In this document: positions 1 through 9,662 of the stretch, one piece after another | How positions within the stretch are numbered: position 1 is the stretch's first letter | How the letters are laid out: each line of letters begins with the position of its first letter | Assembly: GCF_007644035.1 (NCBI RefSeq) | Contig: NZ_VMTV02000134.1 | Coordinates: 124,001 to 188,000, forward strand | From: Vogesella mureinivorans | GTDB taxonomy: Bacteria > Pseudomonadota > Gammaproteobacteria > Burkholderiales > Chromobacteriaceae | Reading direction: 5' to 3' | Length of the DNA stretch: 64,000 nucleotides | Program-made: the position numbers and the translations under genes | The notes under the pieces: generated by a model | The model's input: the letters and a program-made list of their open reading frames with translations, nothing else | What the model was told of the DNA's origin: nothing | Databases searched by the model: none

Positions 1-2
1 AA

Positions 3-779
3 GCGGAATGGAAAGAACGACTGGACGAAATTTCCGGCAAATTGGCAGAAGCCAATTCTGCCAAGGAGAAGGCTGAAACAGCACAACGGCACGCGGAGCA
101 ATATGCGAATGAAATTGAAACTTTGCTACAAACAGCTCGTGAAAAGACTAGTTTGATTCCGAATGCAGAGCAGATGAAGGGTGAATTATCAGTAGATGTT
201 CTTGAAAAAATGCGAAATGAGAAGCCCGGGCAAGTAGTAGAACTGATCAAGCAAGCATGGGCTGCGGATGTCAAAAACGATTGGGTCGAGGCCAAATCGT
301 TGTGGTCGTTGCTGAGTCTGATTGAGAGCCACGAAGCTAACGTCTGGTTTAACCTTGCTTTTGCCGAGCAGCATTCGGGCCAAGACTGGCAGCAAGTTTG
401 TGAGGCTTATCAACGCGCTCATCTGTTACAGCCGAATGCAATTGCTTGTTACAACTGGGGTAGTGCTTTATTGAGTTGGTCACACACTTTACAAGGTGAG
501 GAGCGGCTTACTAAGCTTGCCAAGGGAGAGGAAGTGCTGCTGATGGCGAGAAAACTAGGTGAACCGAATCCATATAATTTTGCTTGCCTGCGCGCCGTGC
601 AGCAGCGCCCTGACGAAGCCCGCACCTTGCTGGAAGAAACCCGCGCTGCCGGTTTCCTGCCCGATTTTGCCCACCTGAGCACCGACCGCGATCTGGATAA
701 TCTGCGCGGGCTGGACTGGTTCCAGGCGCTGCTAGAAGATGTTCAGCAGCAAGAGGCGGCCAGCCAAGCTGTGGCGTAA
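3..779 (+). CDS. TPR-repeat protein, 5' end outside window
   Basis: The frame is open to the left edge, so the N-terminus is missing; a TTG at 42 is probably internal. The visible part starts with a charged, Ala/Glu/Lys-rich stretch likely to form a coiled coil, followed by helical TPR-like repeats from about position 230 and a C-terminal segment (N-P-Y-N-F-A-C, then a D-x-D-L-x-x-L motif) typical of the final unit of TPR arrays. Function is unknown; TPRs mediate protein-protein contacts. The first 580 bases are visibly AT-richer than the last 190, which match the rest of the window, so the upstream part may be recently acquired or recombined. It ends in a strong hairpin shared with the convergent thiC. 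Confidence 0.7.
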   Translation, partial: AEWKERLDEISGKLAEANSAKEKAETAQRHAEQYANEIETLLQTAREKTSLIPNAEQMKGELSVDVLEKMRNEKPGQVVELIKQAWAADVKNDWVEAKSLWSLLSLIESHEANVWFNLAFAEQHSGQDWQQVCEAYQRAHLLQPNAIACYNWGSALLSWSHTLQGEERLTKLAKGEEVLLMARKLGEPNPYNFACLRAVQQRPDEARTLLEETRAAGFLPDFAHLSTDRDLDNLRGLDWFQALLEDVQQQEAASQAVA

Positions 780-803
780 ACGCTGCTACTGTTTAAATCG
801 CAA

Positions 804-840
804 AAAAAGGTTGGCCGCATTACCTGCGGCCAACCTTTTT
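804..840. terminator. bidirectional terminator made of an inverted GTTGGCCGCA pair
   Basis: A perfect 16-base stem (804-819 with 825-840) around a 5-base loop, flanked by A-run and T-run, sits between two convergent genes. Both arms are the recurrent AGGTTGGCCGCA motif, in the way inverted DUS pairs form terminators in Neisseria. Confidence 0.9.
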
Positions 841-855
841 GTTTCACGTGAAGCA
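840..855. other. parS: parS-like ParB binding site 1
   Basis: TGTTTCACGTGAAGCA matches the widely conserved chromosomal parS 16-mer TGTTTCACGTGAAACA at 15 of 16 positions. It lies in the convergent gap between the TPR gene and thiC. ParB/Spo0J nucleates on such sites to segregate the chromosome origin region. Confidence 0.8.
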
Positions 856-863
856 ATCGCCGT

Positions 864-2882
<2,019 letters not shown>

Positions 2883-2883
2883 T

Positions 2884-3002
2884 TACGCTTCCCTACGCCG
2901 GTATTATCCGGGTCAGGTTCGAAGGGTAACTCTCACCCACGGTGCTTATGCTGTTCGCAAATTGGTGCGAATGGTACACAAGCGCTGCAGGACCCCTAGC
3001 GA
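2884..3002 (-). promoter_or_regulatory. TPP riboswitch (THI element) of thiC
   Basis: On the minus strand the leader contains the THI-box core: GTGAGAGTTACCCTTCG, then AACCTGACCCGGATAATACC, then GGCGTAGGGAAGCG, with the 5' AGGGGTCC arm near 3000. Thiamine pyrophosphate binding is expected to switch thiC off. The about 115 bases between aptamer and start codon are GC-rich, can form hairpins and would be the expression platform. Confidence 0.95.
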
Positions 3003-3136
3003 TGCTGTGAAGGTAAGGTAAATGTGGGATAATCGCAAGTTGCCATCTAGTGGACGATTGTGGAAGCAGGGTTGCCACAGCCCGGCTTTCAGAATCGCCC
3101 TTAGTCTATTTGTCTTGGATCCCCCGGAGTTTCCGA

Positions 3137-3796
3137 ATGAATTTCGAACAAGCCCGTTTCAACATGGTTGAGCAGCAAATCCGTCCGTGGGATGTGCTCG
3201 ACACCTCCATTCTCGACCTGCTGTTCCACGTGAAGCGCGAAGACTTCGTGCCGGTAGAAAAGCGCCAGCTGGCGTTTGTGGACATGCAGCTGCCACTGGA
3301 AAACGGCACCGCCATGCTGGAGCCGAAAGTCGAAGCCCGTCTACTGCAAGACCTGCAAGTAAAAGCCAGCGACAAGGTACTGGAAGTGGGTACCGGTAGC
3401 GGCTACCTCACCGCCCTGCTGGCTGCTGTGAGCCAGCACGTGTACAGCGTGGACCTGGACGCCGAGCAAAGCGAGCGTGCTGCGGCCAACCTGAAAACCG
3501 CCGGCATCCGCAACGTGACCCTCAGCGTGGGTAACGGTATCGAAGGCGTGCCAGGCCAGGCCCCGTTCGACGTGATCTGCGTAGGCGGCTCCACCCCGGT
3601 GGTGCCGGAAGCGCTGAAAGCCCAGCTGGCCGTAGGTGGCCGCCTGGCCGTGATCGTGGGCGATGCCCCGGTGATGATTGCCAAGGTCATCACCCGCGTG
3701 GGCGAAAACGCCTACCAGGAAGCGGTAAGCTTCGACACCAACCTGCCGCGCCTGCAGCAGCTGGACGCCATCGAGCCGTCGCGCTTCAGCTTCTGA
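3137..3796 (+). CDS. PCMT-family SAM-dependent methyltransferase
   Basis: The 219-residue protein has the SAM-binding motif V-L-E-V-G-T-G-S-G-Y-L near residue 80 and the overall layout of protein-L-isoaspartate O-methyltransferases. The N-terminal region lacks the S-x-P-x-x-V-A-type substrate motif of canonical Pcm, having V-D-M-Q-L-P-L instead, so isoaspartate repair is not assured. The start at 3137 is chosen for the CCGGAG ribosome site and the conserved M-N-F-E-Q-A-R-F start. Its stop overlaps the rhodanese start (TGATG), implying translational coupling. Confidence 0.85.
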   Translation: MNFEQARFNMVEQQIRPWDVLDTSILDLLFHVKREDFVPVEKRQLAFVDMQLPLENGTAMLEPKVEARLLQDLQVKASDKVLEVGTGSGYLTALLAAVSQHVYSVDLDAEQSERAAANLKTAGIRNVTLSVGNGIEGVPGQAPFDVICVGGSTPVVPEALKAQLAVGGRLAVIVGDAPVMIAKVITRVGENAYQEAVSFDTNLPRLQQLDAIEPSRFSF

Positions 3797-4122
3797 TGAT
3801 CCGCGAAATTACCGCCGTAGAGCTGTCTACCTGGCTGGCAGACAGCAGCCGCCCGCAGCCCTACCTGCTGGACGTGCGCGAAGACTGGGAGCTGGCCTTG
3901 TGCCGCATCCCGGGCTCGCAGCAGATTGCCATGCACCTGATCCCGATGCGCCACAACGAGCTGCCGGACGATGCGCCCATCGTCACCATCTGCCACCATG
4001 GTGTGCGCAGCTTTCAGGTGGGCCTGTTCCTGCAGAACGCCGGTTTCGAGCAGGTGCTGAGCCTGCGCGGTGGCGTGGAAGCCTGGGCCAACGACGTTGA
4101 CCCGAGCATGGCGCACTATTAA
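3796..4122 (+). CDS. single-domain rhodanese
   Basis: This 108-residue rhodanese-homology domain carries an active-site cysteine at residue 66 in the loop C-H-H-G-V-R-S and the preceding L-L-D-V-R-E signature at about residue 24. Such small cytoplasmic rhodaneses transfer sulfane sulfur between carriers; the acceptor is unknown. It is translationally coupled to the PCMT-like gene, an arrangement I associate with Neisseriales. A hairpin terminator follows. Confidence 0.9.
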   Translation: MIREITAVELSTWLADSSRPQPYLLDVREDWELALCRIPGSQQIAMHLIPMRHNELPDDAPIVTICHHGVRSFQVGLFLQNAGFEQVLSLRGGVEAWANDVDPSMAHY

Positions 4123-4142
4123 GCGCCTGCTGCCGCACCGCC

Positions 4143-4170
4143 AAGCCGCCCCTGCCGGGCGGCTTTGTTT
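4143..4170 (+). terminator. Rho-independent terminator after rhodanese
   Basis: A 9-base stem AAGCCGCCC/GGGCGGCTT with a 5-base loop is followed by TGTTTTT, just upstream of ung. Confidence 0.85.
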
Positions 4171-4197
4171 TTGCCCCTCATCTACTGGAAACTTGCC

Positions 4198-4911
4198 ATG
4201 CACTACCTCGCCCCCGCCCTGGCCACCCTGCCTGCCGCCTGGCAAGCCGTACTGCAGCAGCCGGCTACTGCGGCCAACTTGCAGCAAATAGACGCCAAGC
4301 TCGCCGAACGCGCCGCCGGTGGTGCCGTGATTTATCCGCCAGCAGACCAGATTTTTCACGCGTTGCAGCACATGGACCCTGCCGCCGTGCGTGTGGTGAT
4401 TCTGGGGCAAGACCCCTACCACGGTGCCGGCGAGGCGATGGGGCTGAGCTTCTCGGTGCCAGCCGGGGTGAAGATACCGCCCAGCCTGCGCAATATGTAC
4501 AAGGAGCTGGCCAGCGACCTCGGCATCGCCCCGGCCAGCCACGGCGACCTTAGCCACTGGGCACAACAGGGTGTGCTGTTGCTGAACACCTCGCTTACCG
4601 TGGAAGCAGACTGCGCCGGCAGCCACGGCAAGTTCGGCTGGCAGGCGGTGACCGATGCGCTGATCGACGCGGTGAACGCGCACAACCCCGGCTGCGTGTT
4701 TTTGCTGTGGGGCAACTGGGCGCAGGGCAAAGCCGAGCGCATCGACGCCAGCCGCCACGGCGTGTTCAAGGCCGTGCACCCGTCGCCACTGTCGGCCAGC
4801 CGCGGCTTCTTCGGCTCGCGCCCGTTCTCGCAGGCCAACGCCTGGCTGCAAGCGCACGGCCGTGAGGGCATCGACTGGGCACTGCCCGCGCCGCAAGGTG
4901 GTTTGTTTTAA
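4198..4911 (+). CDS. ung: uracil-DNA glycosylase
   Basis: Family 1 UDG removes uracil from DNA to start base-excision repair. The 237-residue protein has the catalytic motif G-Q-D-P-Y-H at residues 70-75 and the C-terminal H-P-S-P-L-S-A motif. The ATG at 4198 is preferred over an upstream in-frame start at 4165, because the GGAAA ribosome site fits it and the upstream residues overlap a terminator. Confidence 0.97.
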   Translation: MHYLAPALATLPAAWQAVLQQPATAANLQQIDAKLAERAAGGAVIYPPADQIFHALQHMDPAAVRVVILGQDPYHGAGEAMGLSFSVPAGVKIPPSLRNMYKELASDLGIAPASHGDLSHWAQQGVLLLNTSLTVEADCAGSHGKFGWQAVTDALIDAVNAHNPGCVFLLWGNWAQGKAERIDASRHGVFKAVHPSPLSASRGFFGSRPFSQANAWLQAHGREGIDWALPAPQGGLF

Positions 4912-4915
4912 CACG

Positions 4916-5458
4916 CTAGGCCTGAAACACGATCTGGCTGCTGGGTACCACCTGCGCAAACGCCCCGTGCAGCGTGGCGTTGTGGTGGGCGATGATCTGG
5001 CTGGCGGCCAACTGCGGCGTATCCATGCAGCTATGGGCATCGGCCGCCAGGATGCATTGCAGCCCGTGTACGTTGGCCGCACGGCAGGTTGTATCTACAC
5101 AGTACTGGGTTTTCATGCCGGCCAGTACCAGCTGGCCGATGTCTCGCGTCTGCAGCCACGCTTGCAGCTCGGTACCGGCAAAGCAGTTTGGCCGGGTCTT
5201 GTCGAAAATATAGTTATGCGCCGGGTCCAGCCCCAGCTCAGGCAGCAGCTGCCATGCGGCGCTGCCTGCTGCAATCGGCGAGCCCGCCGGCCCGGTGTGG
5301 CGGGCTGCCAGTACGGGTGAGCCGGCGGCGCGTGCCTGGCTTACCAGCAGCTGGATATTGGCCAGCAAGGCTTCACGCTGCCAGGGCGCGTCGGGCGCAT
5401 GGTACAGGCCATGCTGCATATCGATGAGTAGCAATGCACTACGGATGGGGTGAGACAT
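4916..5458 (-). CDS. isochorismatase-like cysteine hydrolase
   Basis: A 180-residue member of the cysteine hydrolase fold. The presumed triad is visible: Asp13 (L-I-D-M-Q), Lys87 (F-D-K-T-R-P) and Cys120 (M-K-T-Q-Y-C-V-D-T-T). The family hydrolyses isochorismate, nicotinamide or N-carbamoyl amides; the substrate here cannot be read from sequence. A CAGGAG ribosome site precedes the start but can pair with an upstream complementary segment. A threonine-rich small ORF lies in the leader, suggesting control by amino-acid supply. Confidence 0.85.
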   Translation of the reverse strand: MSHPIRSALLLIDMQHGLYHAPDAPWQREALLANIQLLVSQARAAGSPVLAARHTGPAGSPIAAGSAAWQLLPELGLDPAHNYIFDKTRPNCFAGTELQAWLQTRDIGQLVLAGMKTQYCVDTTCRAANVHGLQCILAADAHSCMDTPQLAASQIIAHHNATLHGAFAQVVPSSQIVFQA

Positions 5459-5462
5459 GGTA

Positions 5463-5494
5463 GCTCCTGACGGATAAAGCCCGCGGACAGGAGC
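5463..5494 (-). promoter_or_regulatory. hairpin that can mask the ribosome site of the cysteine hydrolase
   Basis: On the minus strand GCTCCTG (5488-5494) is complementary to CAGGAGC (5463-5469), which contains the ribosome site, with an 18-base loop. Pairing would hide the site. Seen in sequence; the regulatory role is inference. Confidence 0.45.
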
Positions 5495-5531
5495 AATGCA
5501 CCCCGGCCCGGATGGGCGGGGTGGATGGGGT

Positions 5532-5615
5532 TCAGTGCGGCAGCCGCCAACCTCCCCGACCCCGCATGGCGGTCGTGGTGGTGGTGGTTGTGGTGAACAG
5601 GCTGGCTGCTTTCAT
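5532..5615 (-). CDS. putative threonine-rich leader peptide (27 aa)
   Basis: A short ORF starting M-K-A-A-S-L-F is followed by eight consecutive threonine codons and ends in R-L-P-H, upstream of the cysteine hydrolase on the same strand. The composition recalls attenuation leaders such as ThrL. Downstream, GCGGGGT overlapping the ORF end can pair with ACCCCGC, competing with a CACCCCG/CGGGGTG hairpin, so alternative structures exist. No U-tract follows the hairpin and the ORF's own ribosome site is weak, so confidence is limited. The same bases in another frame read as a His run, but that frame has no nearby ATG. Confidence 0.4.
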   Translation of the reverse strand: MKAASLFTTTTTTTTAMRGRGGWRLPH

Positions 5616-5720
5616 GGTCTTATCGTTTCATGCCAAGAGAATGACGTCAACCGCCACGTCTACTTAGCCGCGCGTCACGCAGCGCTGTAGCGCTCATCAG
5701 GCAACAACGGCCATTTCCCC

Positions 5721-6026
5721 CTTTCGTGTTTTTTGTGGTTTTCGTGGCAAAAAGACTTTTTTAGCCACGAAAGCACACGAAATGCACGGAAAATGCAGCA
5801 ATTTGTATCGTTTTGGTCTCGCCCATCAAGCAGCCACGGCTGTTTTTTCCTTCTGTGTCTTCTGTGTGTTTCTGTGGCAAAAAGCCATTTATTAGCCACG
5901 AAAGCACACGAAAGGCACGAAAAAAGCAGAAACCGGTATCGCCACTCGGTGTGTGCTCGCACTGACCCACCAGCGGATCATTTCTTCCGCCTTCTTCATG
6001 TGTTTCCGTGGCAAAAATGATTTTCA
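5721..6026. repeat. two and a half hairpin repeats in a 408-base non-coding tract
   Basis: Units at 5721-5796 and 5848-5927, plus a half unit at 5983-6026, each pair a TTCTGTGG-type arm ending GTGGCAAAAA with an arm reading TTAGCCACGAAAGCACACGA. The arms are imperfect inverted copies and the units are direct repeats. Similar 'CCACGAAAGGCACGAAA' tracts occur in many bacterial genomes. The translated frames are low complexity and not considered genes. The rest of the gap between 5459 and 6023 holds the leader elements already listed. Confidence 0.75.
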
Positions 6027-6389
6027 GAGAGGTATAGCCACAGGCAGTTGGCCGCGCGCCACGCAGCGCTGTTCGATGCGGCCAACTTGCAGCGCCTGCT
6101 GCAGCACCGCTAGGGCGGCGGTGTGGGCGGTGCTGCCGCATAGAAACAGATCGACCGCCGCGTAGCCGTGCTCGGGCCAGGTGTGGATGCTGATGTGCGA
6201 TTCGGCCAGCAGCAGTACACCGGTTACGCCCAAGCCGGCGCCAAAGTGATGAAAGTGGCCGGCCAGTACGTGCGCCCCGGCGGCGTGGGCGGCGGCGTAC
6301 AGTGCCTGCTCCACCGTGCCGGTGTCGGCCAGTGCGGTGGCCGGGCACTGGTATAGCTCGGCCAGCAGGTGTTCGCCCAGGTGGCTCAT
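6024..6389 (-). CDS. speD: S-adenosylmethionine decarboxylase proenzyme, prokaryotic type
   Basis: Produces decarboxylated SAM, the aminopropyl donor for spermidine synthesis. The 121-residue length matches the small bacterial SpeD class. The self-cleavage site E-S-H-I-S is at residues 63-67: cleavage between Glu63 and Ser64 makes the pyruvoyl cofactor, and His69 in I-H-T-W-P-E follows. The ATG overlaps the stop of the small upstream gene (ATGA), so it belongs to an operon running from the DUF350 gene leftwards. The partner aminopropyltransferase is encoded divergently at 9663. Confidence 0.95.
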   Translation of the reverse strand: MSHLGEHLLAELYQCPATALADTGTVEQALYAAAHAAGAHVLAGHFHHFGAGLGVTGVLLLAESHISIHTWPEHGYAAVDLFLCGSTAHTAALAVLQQALQVGRIEQRCVARGQLPVAIPL

Positions 6390-6544
6390 TTGTGGCCGCC
6401 CGAGAAGCCGCCACTGCCACTGCCGCCGTAGTAGCCGCCGCTGCTGCGGTAGCTGCCGCCGTCGTCGCTGTTGCTGGCGTAGTTGATGGCGGTGCTGACC
6501 GCGACGATGGCCAGGCAGTAGAGGATATAGGTGAGGCGGCTCAT
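6386..6544 (-). CDS. small Gly/Ser-rich membrane protein (52 aa)
   Basis: Not recognised as a named family. A hydrophobic segment (residues 4-20, L-T-Y-I-L-Y-C-L-A-I-V-A-V) is followed by a Gly/Ser/Tyr-rich tail ending in F-S-G-G-H-K. It lies between the DUF4178 gene (1-base gap) and speD (ATGA overlap), so it is almost certainly translated in the operon. Probably a single-pass inner-membrane accessory protein of the module. Confidence 0.7.
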   Translation of the reverse strand: MSRLTYILYCLAIVAVSTAINYASNSDDGGSYRSSGGYYGGSGSGGFSGGHK

Positions 6545-6545
6545 A

Positions 6546-8012
6546 TCAGGTGTCCAGTGGCAGCCACAGGATGACCGTGGCGATGAAGCAGATGGCCAGG
6601 GTGCCGCCGGTATCGCCGGCTAGTAGCAGCGGTGCGTTGACCAGCCACAGCAGCAGGCTGGCGGCTATGCCCACGGGGCGTAGCGCCGCTTTGCTGCTGG
6701 CGGCGGCCTGTGGTTTGAACGCGGTGGCCACGGGGGCGGCTTGGCCAAACCAGCGCGCCAGCTCGGCCGGGCTCACGCTGCGGCTGCTGCTCCAGGTAAG
6801 CTCGTGCGGGCTTTGTTCGCAGGCCAGCACGGTGTTGCCGTCGCTGCTGATGTATTCGCGGATGCTGACGCGCTCGCCCACGCGGGCGCGCCACGGGAAG
6901 GCGCCGGCGGCGTAGGCAATGTGCGCGTCGTAGGCGGGGTAGCGCGCGGCAAAGCGGTTTTTGCCCCAGCTGGCTTGCTGCGGGCCGGCCTGGTCTACCC
7001 AGATGTCCATCAGCGTGCCCAGCCACCAGCCGTTGCCGGTTTCGGTGAGCCAGCGCAGGCCCAGCTGCGGTTCGTACAGCAGGTATTCGTTCCAGCTGCT
7101 GTTGCGGTCTTCGATTTCTTCCCAGCCCAGCAGGCCGATGATGGTCCACACCTTGCCGTCGATGGTGGCCTGGCTGCCGTTGGCCAGCGTAAAGCGCAGT
7201 GTGCTGGCCTGCTGTGCCTGGTGCTGGCCCAGTACGGTAGCGCGTTCGCCCTGGATGTCTACTTCGCTGCCGCAAGACGGGCAGTTCAGATGGGTGGCAG
7301 TACCGGCGCGGTAATCCAGGCTGGCACCGCATTGCGGGCAGGCTAGCTGCTGCACGCTGCCCTGCAGCTTGCCGGTGGCGGCGGTGATCGCGCGTTCGTC
7401 GCGCAGGCGCTGCATGTTCAGCTGCTTGAGCGTTACCGCCTCGCCTAGGTAGAGCTGTGGCGGGCTGCCGTCGCTGTAGTCCAGCGTGAGGAAGCCCCCG
7501 CCGCAGCGGGCGTCGGCTACCGGGGCATCGTAGCCGGGCTGTAGCTGGCGCGGCAGCTCGCCCTCGCCGGCCACGCAGCGCGCGCGGCGGATGTCGCTGA
7601 AGATGAAGCTGTCTTTGCCTTGCGGCCATACCTGGCCTGCCAGCAGGCTGTCGAACGCCGGGGCGCTGTTGCACGGGCCTTGCGCGTGGGTGAGTACGTA
7701 CTGGCCCAGGCTATCGGCCAGCCAGGCGCTTTGGCCGTCGTCGAACAGGATGTGCCACTCGTTCCACACGCCTGCGTCGTACTGCAGCTGGATGCGGCCA
7801 ACCACGGTGAACTGGCGGCCGCGCCAGATGCCGCTACTGGCGATTTGCAGCGGCGAGTAGTCGCCCAGCAGCGCGGCCATCTTGCCGATGTCGCGCACGC
7901 TGTCGGCGTCGCGCAGCAGTGTGCTCTGGCAATAGGGGCACACCGCCAGCACCGAGCTGGTGGCGTGAAAGCGCACCTCGGCGCCGCAGGCGGGGCAGGC
8001 GACGCGGTACAT
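6546..8012 (-). CDS. DUF4178 protein with N-terminal zinc ribbon
   Basis: This 488-residue protein starts with a zinc ribbon (C-P-A-C-G near residue 7, C-P-Y-C near residue 25). It has two copies of a beta-rich DUF4178-type domain, the first around G-R-I-Q-L-Q-Y and W-N-E-W, the second around W-N-E-Y-L-L-Y. A second CxxC pair lies between them (C-P-Q-C-G and C-P-S-C-G near residues 220-245). A hydrophobic C-terminus (L-L-L-W-L-V-N-A and I-C-F-I-A-T-V-I) suggests two membrane spans. Biochemical role unknown. It is in an operon with the SPFH gene upstream and speD downstream. Confidence 0.85.
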   Translation of the reverse strand: MYRVACPACGAEVRFHATSSVLAVCPYCQSTLLRDADSVRDIGKMAALLGDYSPLQIASSGIWRGRQFTVVGRIQLQYDAGVWNEWHILFDDGQSAWLADSLGQYVLTHAQGPCNSAPAFDSLLAGQVWPQGKDSFIFSDIRRARCVAGEGELPRQLQPGYDAPVADARCGGGFLTLDYSDGSPPQLYLGEAVTLKQLNMQRLRDERAITAATGKLQGSVQQLACPQCGASLDYRAGTATHLNCPSCGSEVDIQGERATVLGQHQAQQASTLRFTLANGSQATIDGKVWTIIGLLGWEEIEDRNSSWNEYLLYEPQLGLRWLTETGNGWWLGTLMDIWVDQAGPQQASWGKNRFAARYPAYDAHIAYAAGAFPWRARVGERVSIREYISSDGNTVLACEQSPHELTWSSSRSVSPAELARWFGQAAPVATAFKPQAAASSKAALRPVGIAASLLLWLVNAPLLLAGDTGGTLAICFIATVILWLPLDT

Positions 8013-8046
8013 CAGGCGGGGTTGGCCGCAGGCTGGGTGGTCATGC

Positions 8047-9069
8047 TTAGCCCACCAGTTTTCTCAGCACGTCGGCTTTGGCCGTGTCGTAGTCGGCCTG
8101 GGTGATCAGGCCGCCGTCCAGCAGGCTTTTGAGCTGCGCCAGCTTGGCCTGTGGGCTGTCGCTGGCGTCGGCTGCCGGTGCGGCGGGCGCTGCCGGGGCC
8201 GGCGCGGCCAGGCTTTGCTGGATGGCTTGGCCCATCACTTGCCCTACGCCCAGGCCGGCAGACAGTGCGGCGCCCAGGCCGGCCAGGCCGCCTTCGTTTT
8301 GTGCGGCCAGCGGGATAGCCTCGGCGGCTTGGTAGCGGGTGTACTGGTTCAGGTCGCCGGCCATGCCGATGGCGATGCGCTTGTCGATGGCTTTTTGCAG
8401 CTCTTCCGGCAGCGAGATGCTTTCCACGGCAAAGCTGTCCAGCGCCAGGCCGTAGCGGGCAAAGGCCGGTGTCAGCGCGCTGTAGATGGTGTCGCCCATC
8501 AGGCCCTGGTTGGCCGCCATGTCCAGAAACGGCACGGCGCTGCCGCCCAGGGTGCTGGCCATGGTGGACACCACCAGGTTGCGCAGCTGTTGTTCTACGT
8601 CGTCTACGGTGTAGCGTTCACGCGTGCCGCTGACCTCGGTGTAGAACAGCTTGGGGTCGGTGATGCGGTAGCTGTAGATGCCGAAGGCGCGCAGGCGCAC
8701 CATGCCGAAGTCTTTATCACGCAGCGTCACCGGCTGCGGCGTGCCCCATTTGCGGCCCAGCTGCAGGCGGGTGCTGAAGAACACCAGGTCGGACTTGAAG
8801 GGCGATTCGAACAGCTTGTCCCAGTTTTTCAGGTAGGTCAGTACCGGCAGCGTCTGGGTGGTGAGCTTGTGCATGCCGGGGCCGAATACGTCGGCGATCT
8901 TGCCTTCGTTGATGAACACCGCCATTTGCGACTCGCGCACGGTCAGGCTGGCACCGTACTGGATTTCGTTGTCCTGCATCGGGTAGCGCCAGGCCAGCAC
9001 GCCGTCGCCCTCCTCCTGCCATTCCAGGATGTCGATGAACTGCTTGGAAATGAAGGAAAACAGACTCAT
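8047..9069 (-). CDS. SPFH/Band-7 protein with C-terminal SHOCT domain
   Basis: 340 residues of the type often labelled 'virion core protein-like'. An N-terminal SPFH domain (from W-Q-E-E-G-D-G-V-L-A-W to about residue 250) is followed by a Gly/Ala/Pro-rich linker and a short SHOCT-like helix pair at the end (L-K-S-L-L-D-G-G-L-I-T). SPFH proteins form membrane-associated scaffolds. The ATG at 9069 is chosen because GGAG lies 8 bases upstream; the longer frame has no ribosome site. Second gene of the DUF350-SPFH-DUF4178-small-SpeD run. Confidence 0.88.
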   Translation of the reverse strand: MSLFSFISKQFIDILEWQEEGDGVLAWRYPMQDNEIQYGASLTVRESQMAVFINEGKIADVFGPGMHKLTTQTLPVLTYLKNWDKLFESPFKSDLVFFSTRLQLGRKWGTPQPVTLRDKDFGMVRLRAFGIYSYRITDPKLFYTEVSGTRERYTVDDVEQQLRNLVVSTMASTLGGSAVPFLDMAANQGLMGDTIYSALTPAFARYGLALDSFAVESISLPEELQKAIDKRIAIGMAGDLNQYTRYQAAEAIPLAAQNEGGLAGLGAALSAGLGVGQVMGQAIQQSLAAPAPAAPAAPAADASDSPQAKLAQLKSLLDGGLITQADYDTAKADVLRKLVG

Positions 9070-9152
9070 GGCGAAGACTCCATCAAGGTTGGCCGCAGCC
9101 GGTACGTAAACAAATGATCGCGCCCGCACCCCTCATCCTGCGCTTTGCGCCA

Positions 9153-9173
9153 CCTTCTCCCTGAGGGAGAAGG
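9153..9173. repeat. short hairpin between SPFH and DUF350 genes
   Basis: CCTTCTCCC and GGGAGAAGG form a perfect 9-base stem with a 3-base loop. Such 'ctccctgagggag' elements are common interspersed palindromes in GC-rich proteobacteria. No T-run, so termination is doubtful. Confidence 0.55.
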
Positions 9174-9205
9174 CTGTCGTAGAAGCACGCGGCGCGCGAT
9201 CAGTT

Positions 9206-9607
9206 TCAGGACAGGCTGCCGGCGTTCAGTACGCCCACCGCCAGCTGCACACTGCCGGCCAGCAGGCCCATGGCGGTGTTGTTGTCTTGCAGTGCTTGCT
9301 GCAGGTCGCGCACGCAGCGCGACAGCAGCATGTGTACGGCAATCTGTACCAGCAGCGCCAGCACGCCCCACAGCAGGAATTTTTCTACCGTATTGAGGTG
9401 CCAGGCGCTGGACGCCAGCGTCAGCGAAAAACCCACCAGCGCGCCGCCAAACGACAGCGCCGCGGCCTGGTTGTGCTGGCGGATCAGCTGCATTTCGTCC
9501 AGCGGGGTCACGCGGCAGTACAGCAGGGTAAACAGCGCCAGCAGCAGCGCGCCGCTGCCCACGTAGGACAGGTAAGCCAACAGGGCTGGCAGGAAGGCGG
9601 TAGACAT
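9206..9607 (-). CDS. DUF350 four-helix membrane protein
   Basis: 133 residues, almost entirely hydrophobic, with about four transmembrane segments arranged as two similar halves, the pattern of the DUF350/UPF0719 family. Function unknown. An AAGGA ribosome site precedes the ATG. It heads the leftward operon and is separated by only 55 bases from the divergent membrane aminopropyltransferase, indicating a shared control region. Confidence 0.85.
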   Translation of the reverse strand: MSTAFLPALLAYLSYVGSGALLLALFTLLYCRVTPLDEMQLIRQHNQAAALSFGGALVGFSLTLASSAWHLNTVEKFLLWGVLALLVQIAVHMLLSRCVRDLQQALQDNNTAMGLLAGSVQLAVGVLNAGSLS

Positions 9608-9662
9608 ATGCGGCGTCCTTGGCAGGCTTGGGCAATAATGCTAACCATTCTACCCACGTTTC

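Noticed and set aside
2915-2930. tRNA-like GGTTCGAA string
   Set aside because: It is part of the TPP riboswitch core; no cloverleaf can be formed.
3222-3237. parS-like TGTTCCACGTGAAGCG inside the PCMT-like gene
   Set aside because: Three mismatches to the 16-mer; not distinguishable from coding constraint.
5550-5610. His-run leader peptide in the alternative frame of the Thr run
   Set aside because: That frame has an in-frame TAA just upstream and no ATG or ribosome site before the His codons.
5675-6420. Overlapping ORFs of 95-219 codons across the hairpin repeats
   Set aside because: They translate the repeat arms (H-E-K-H-E-type low complexity) and overlap speD; no start signals.
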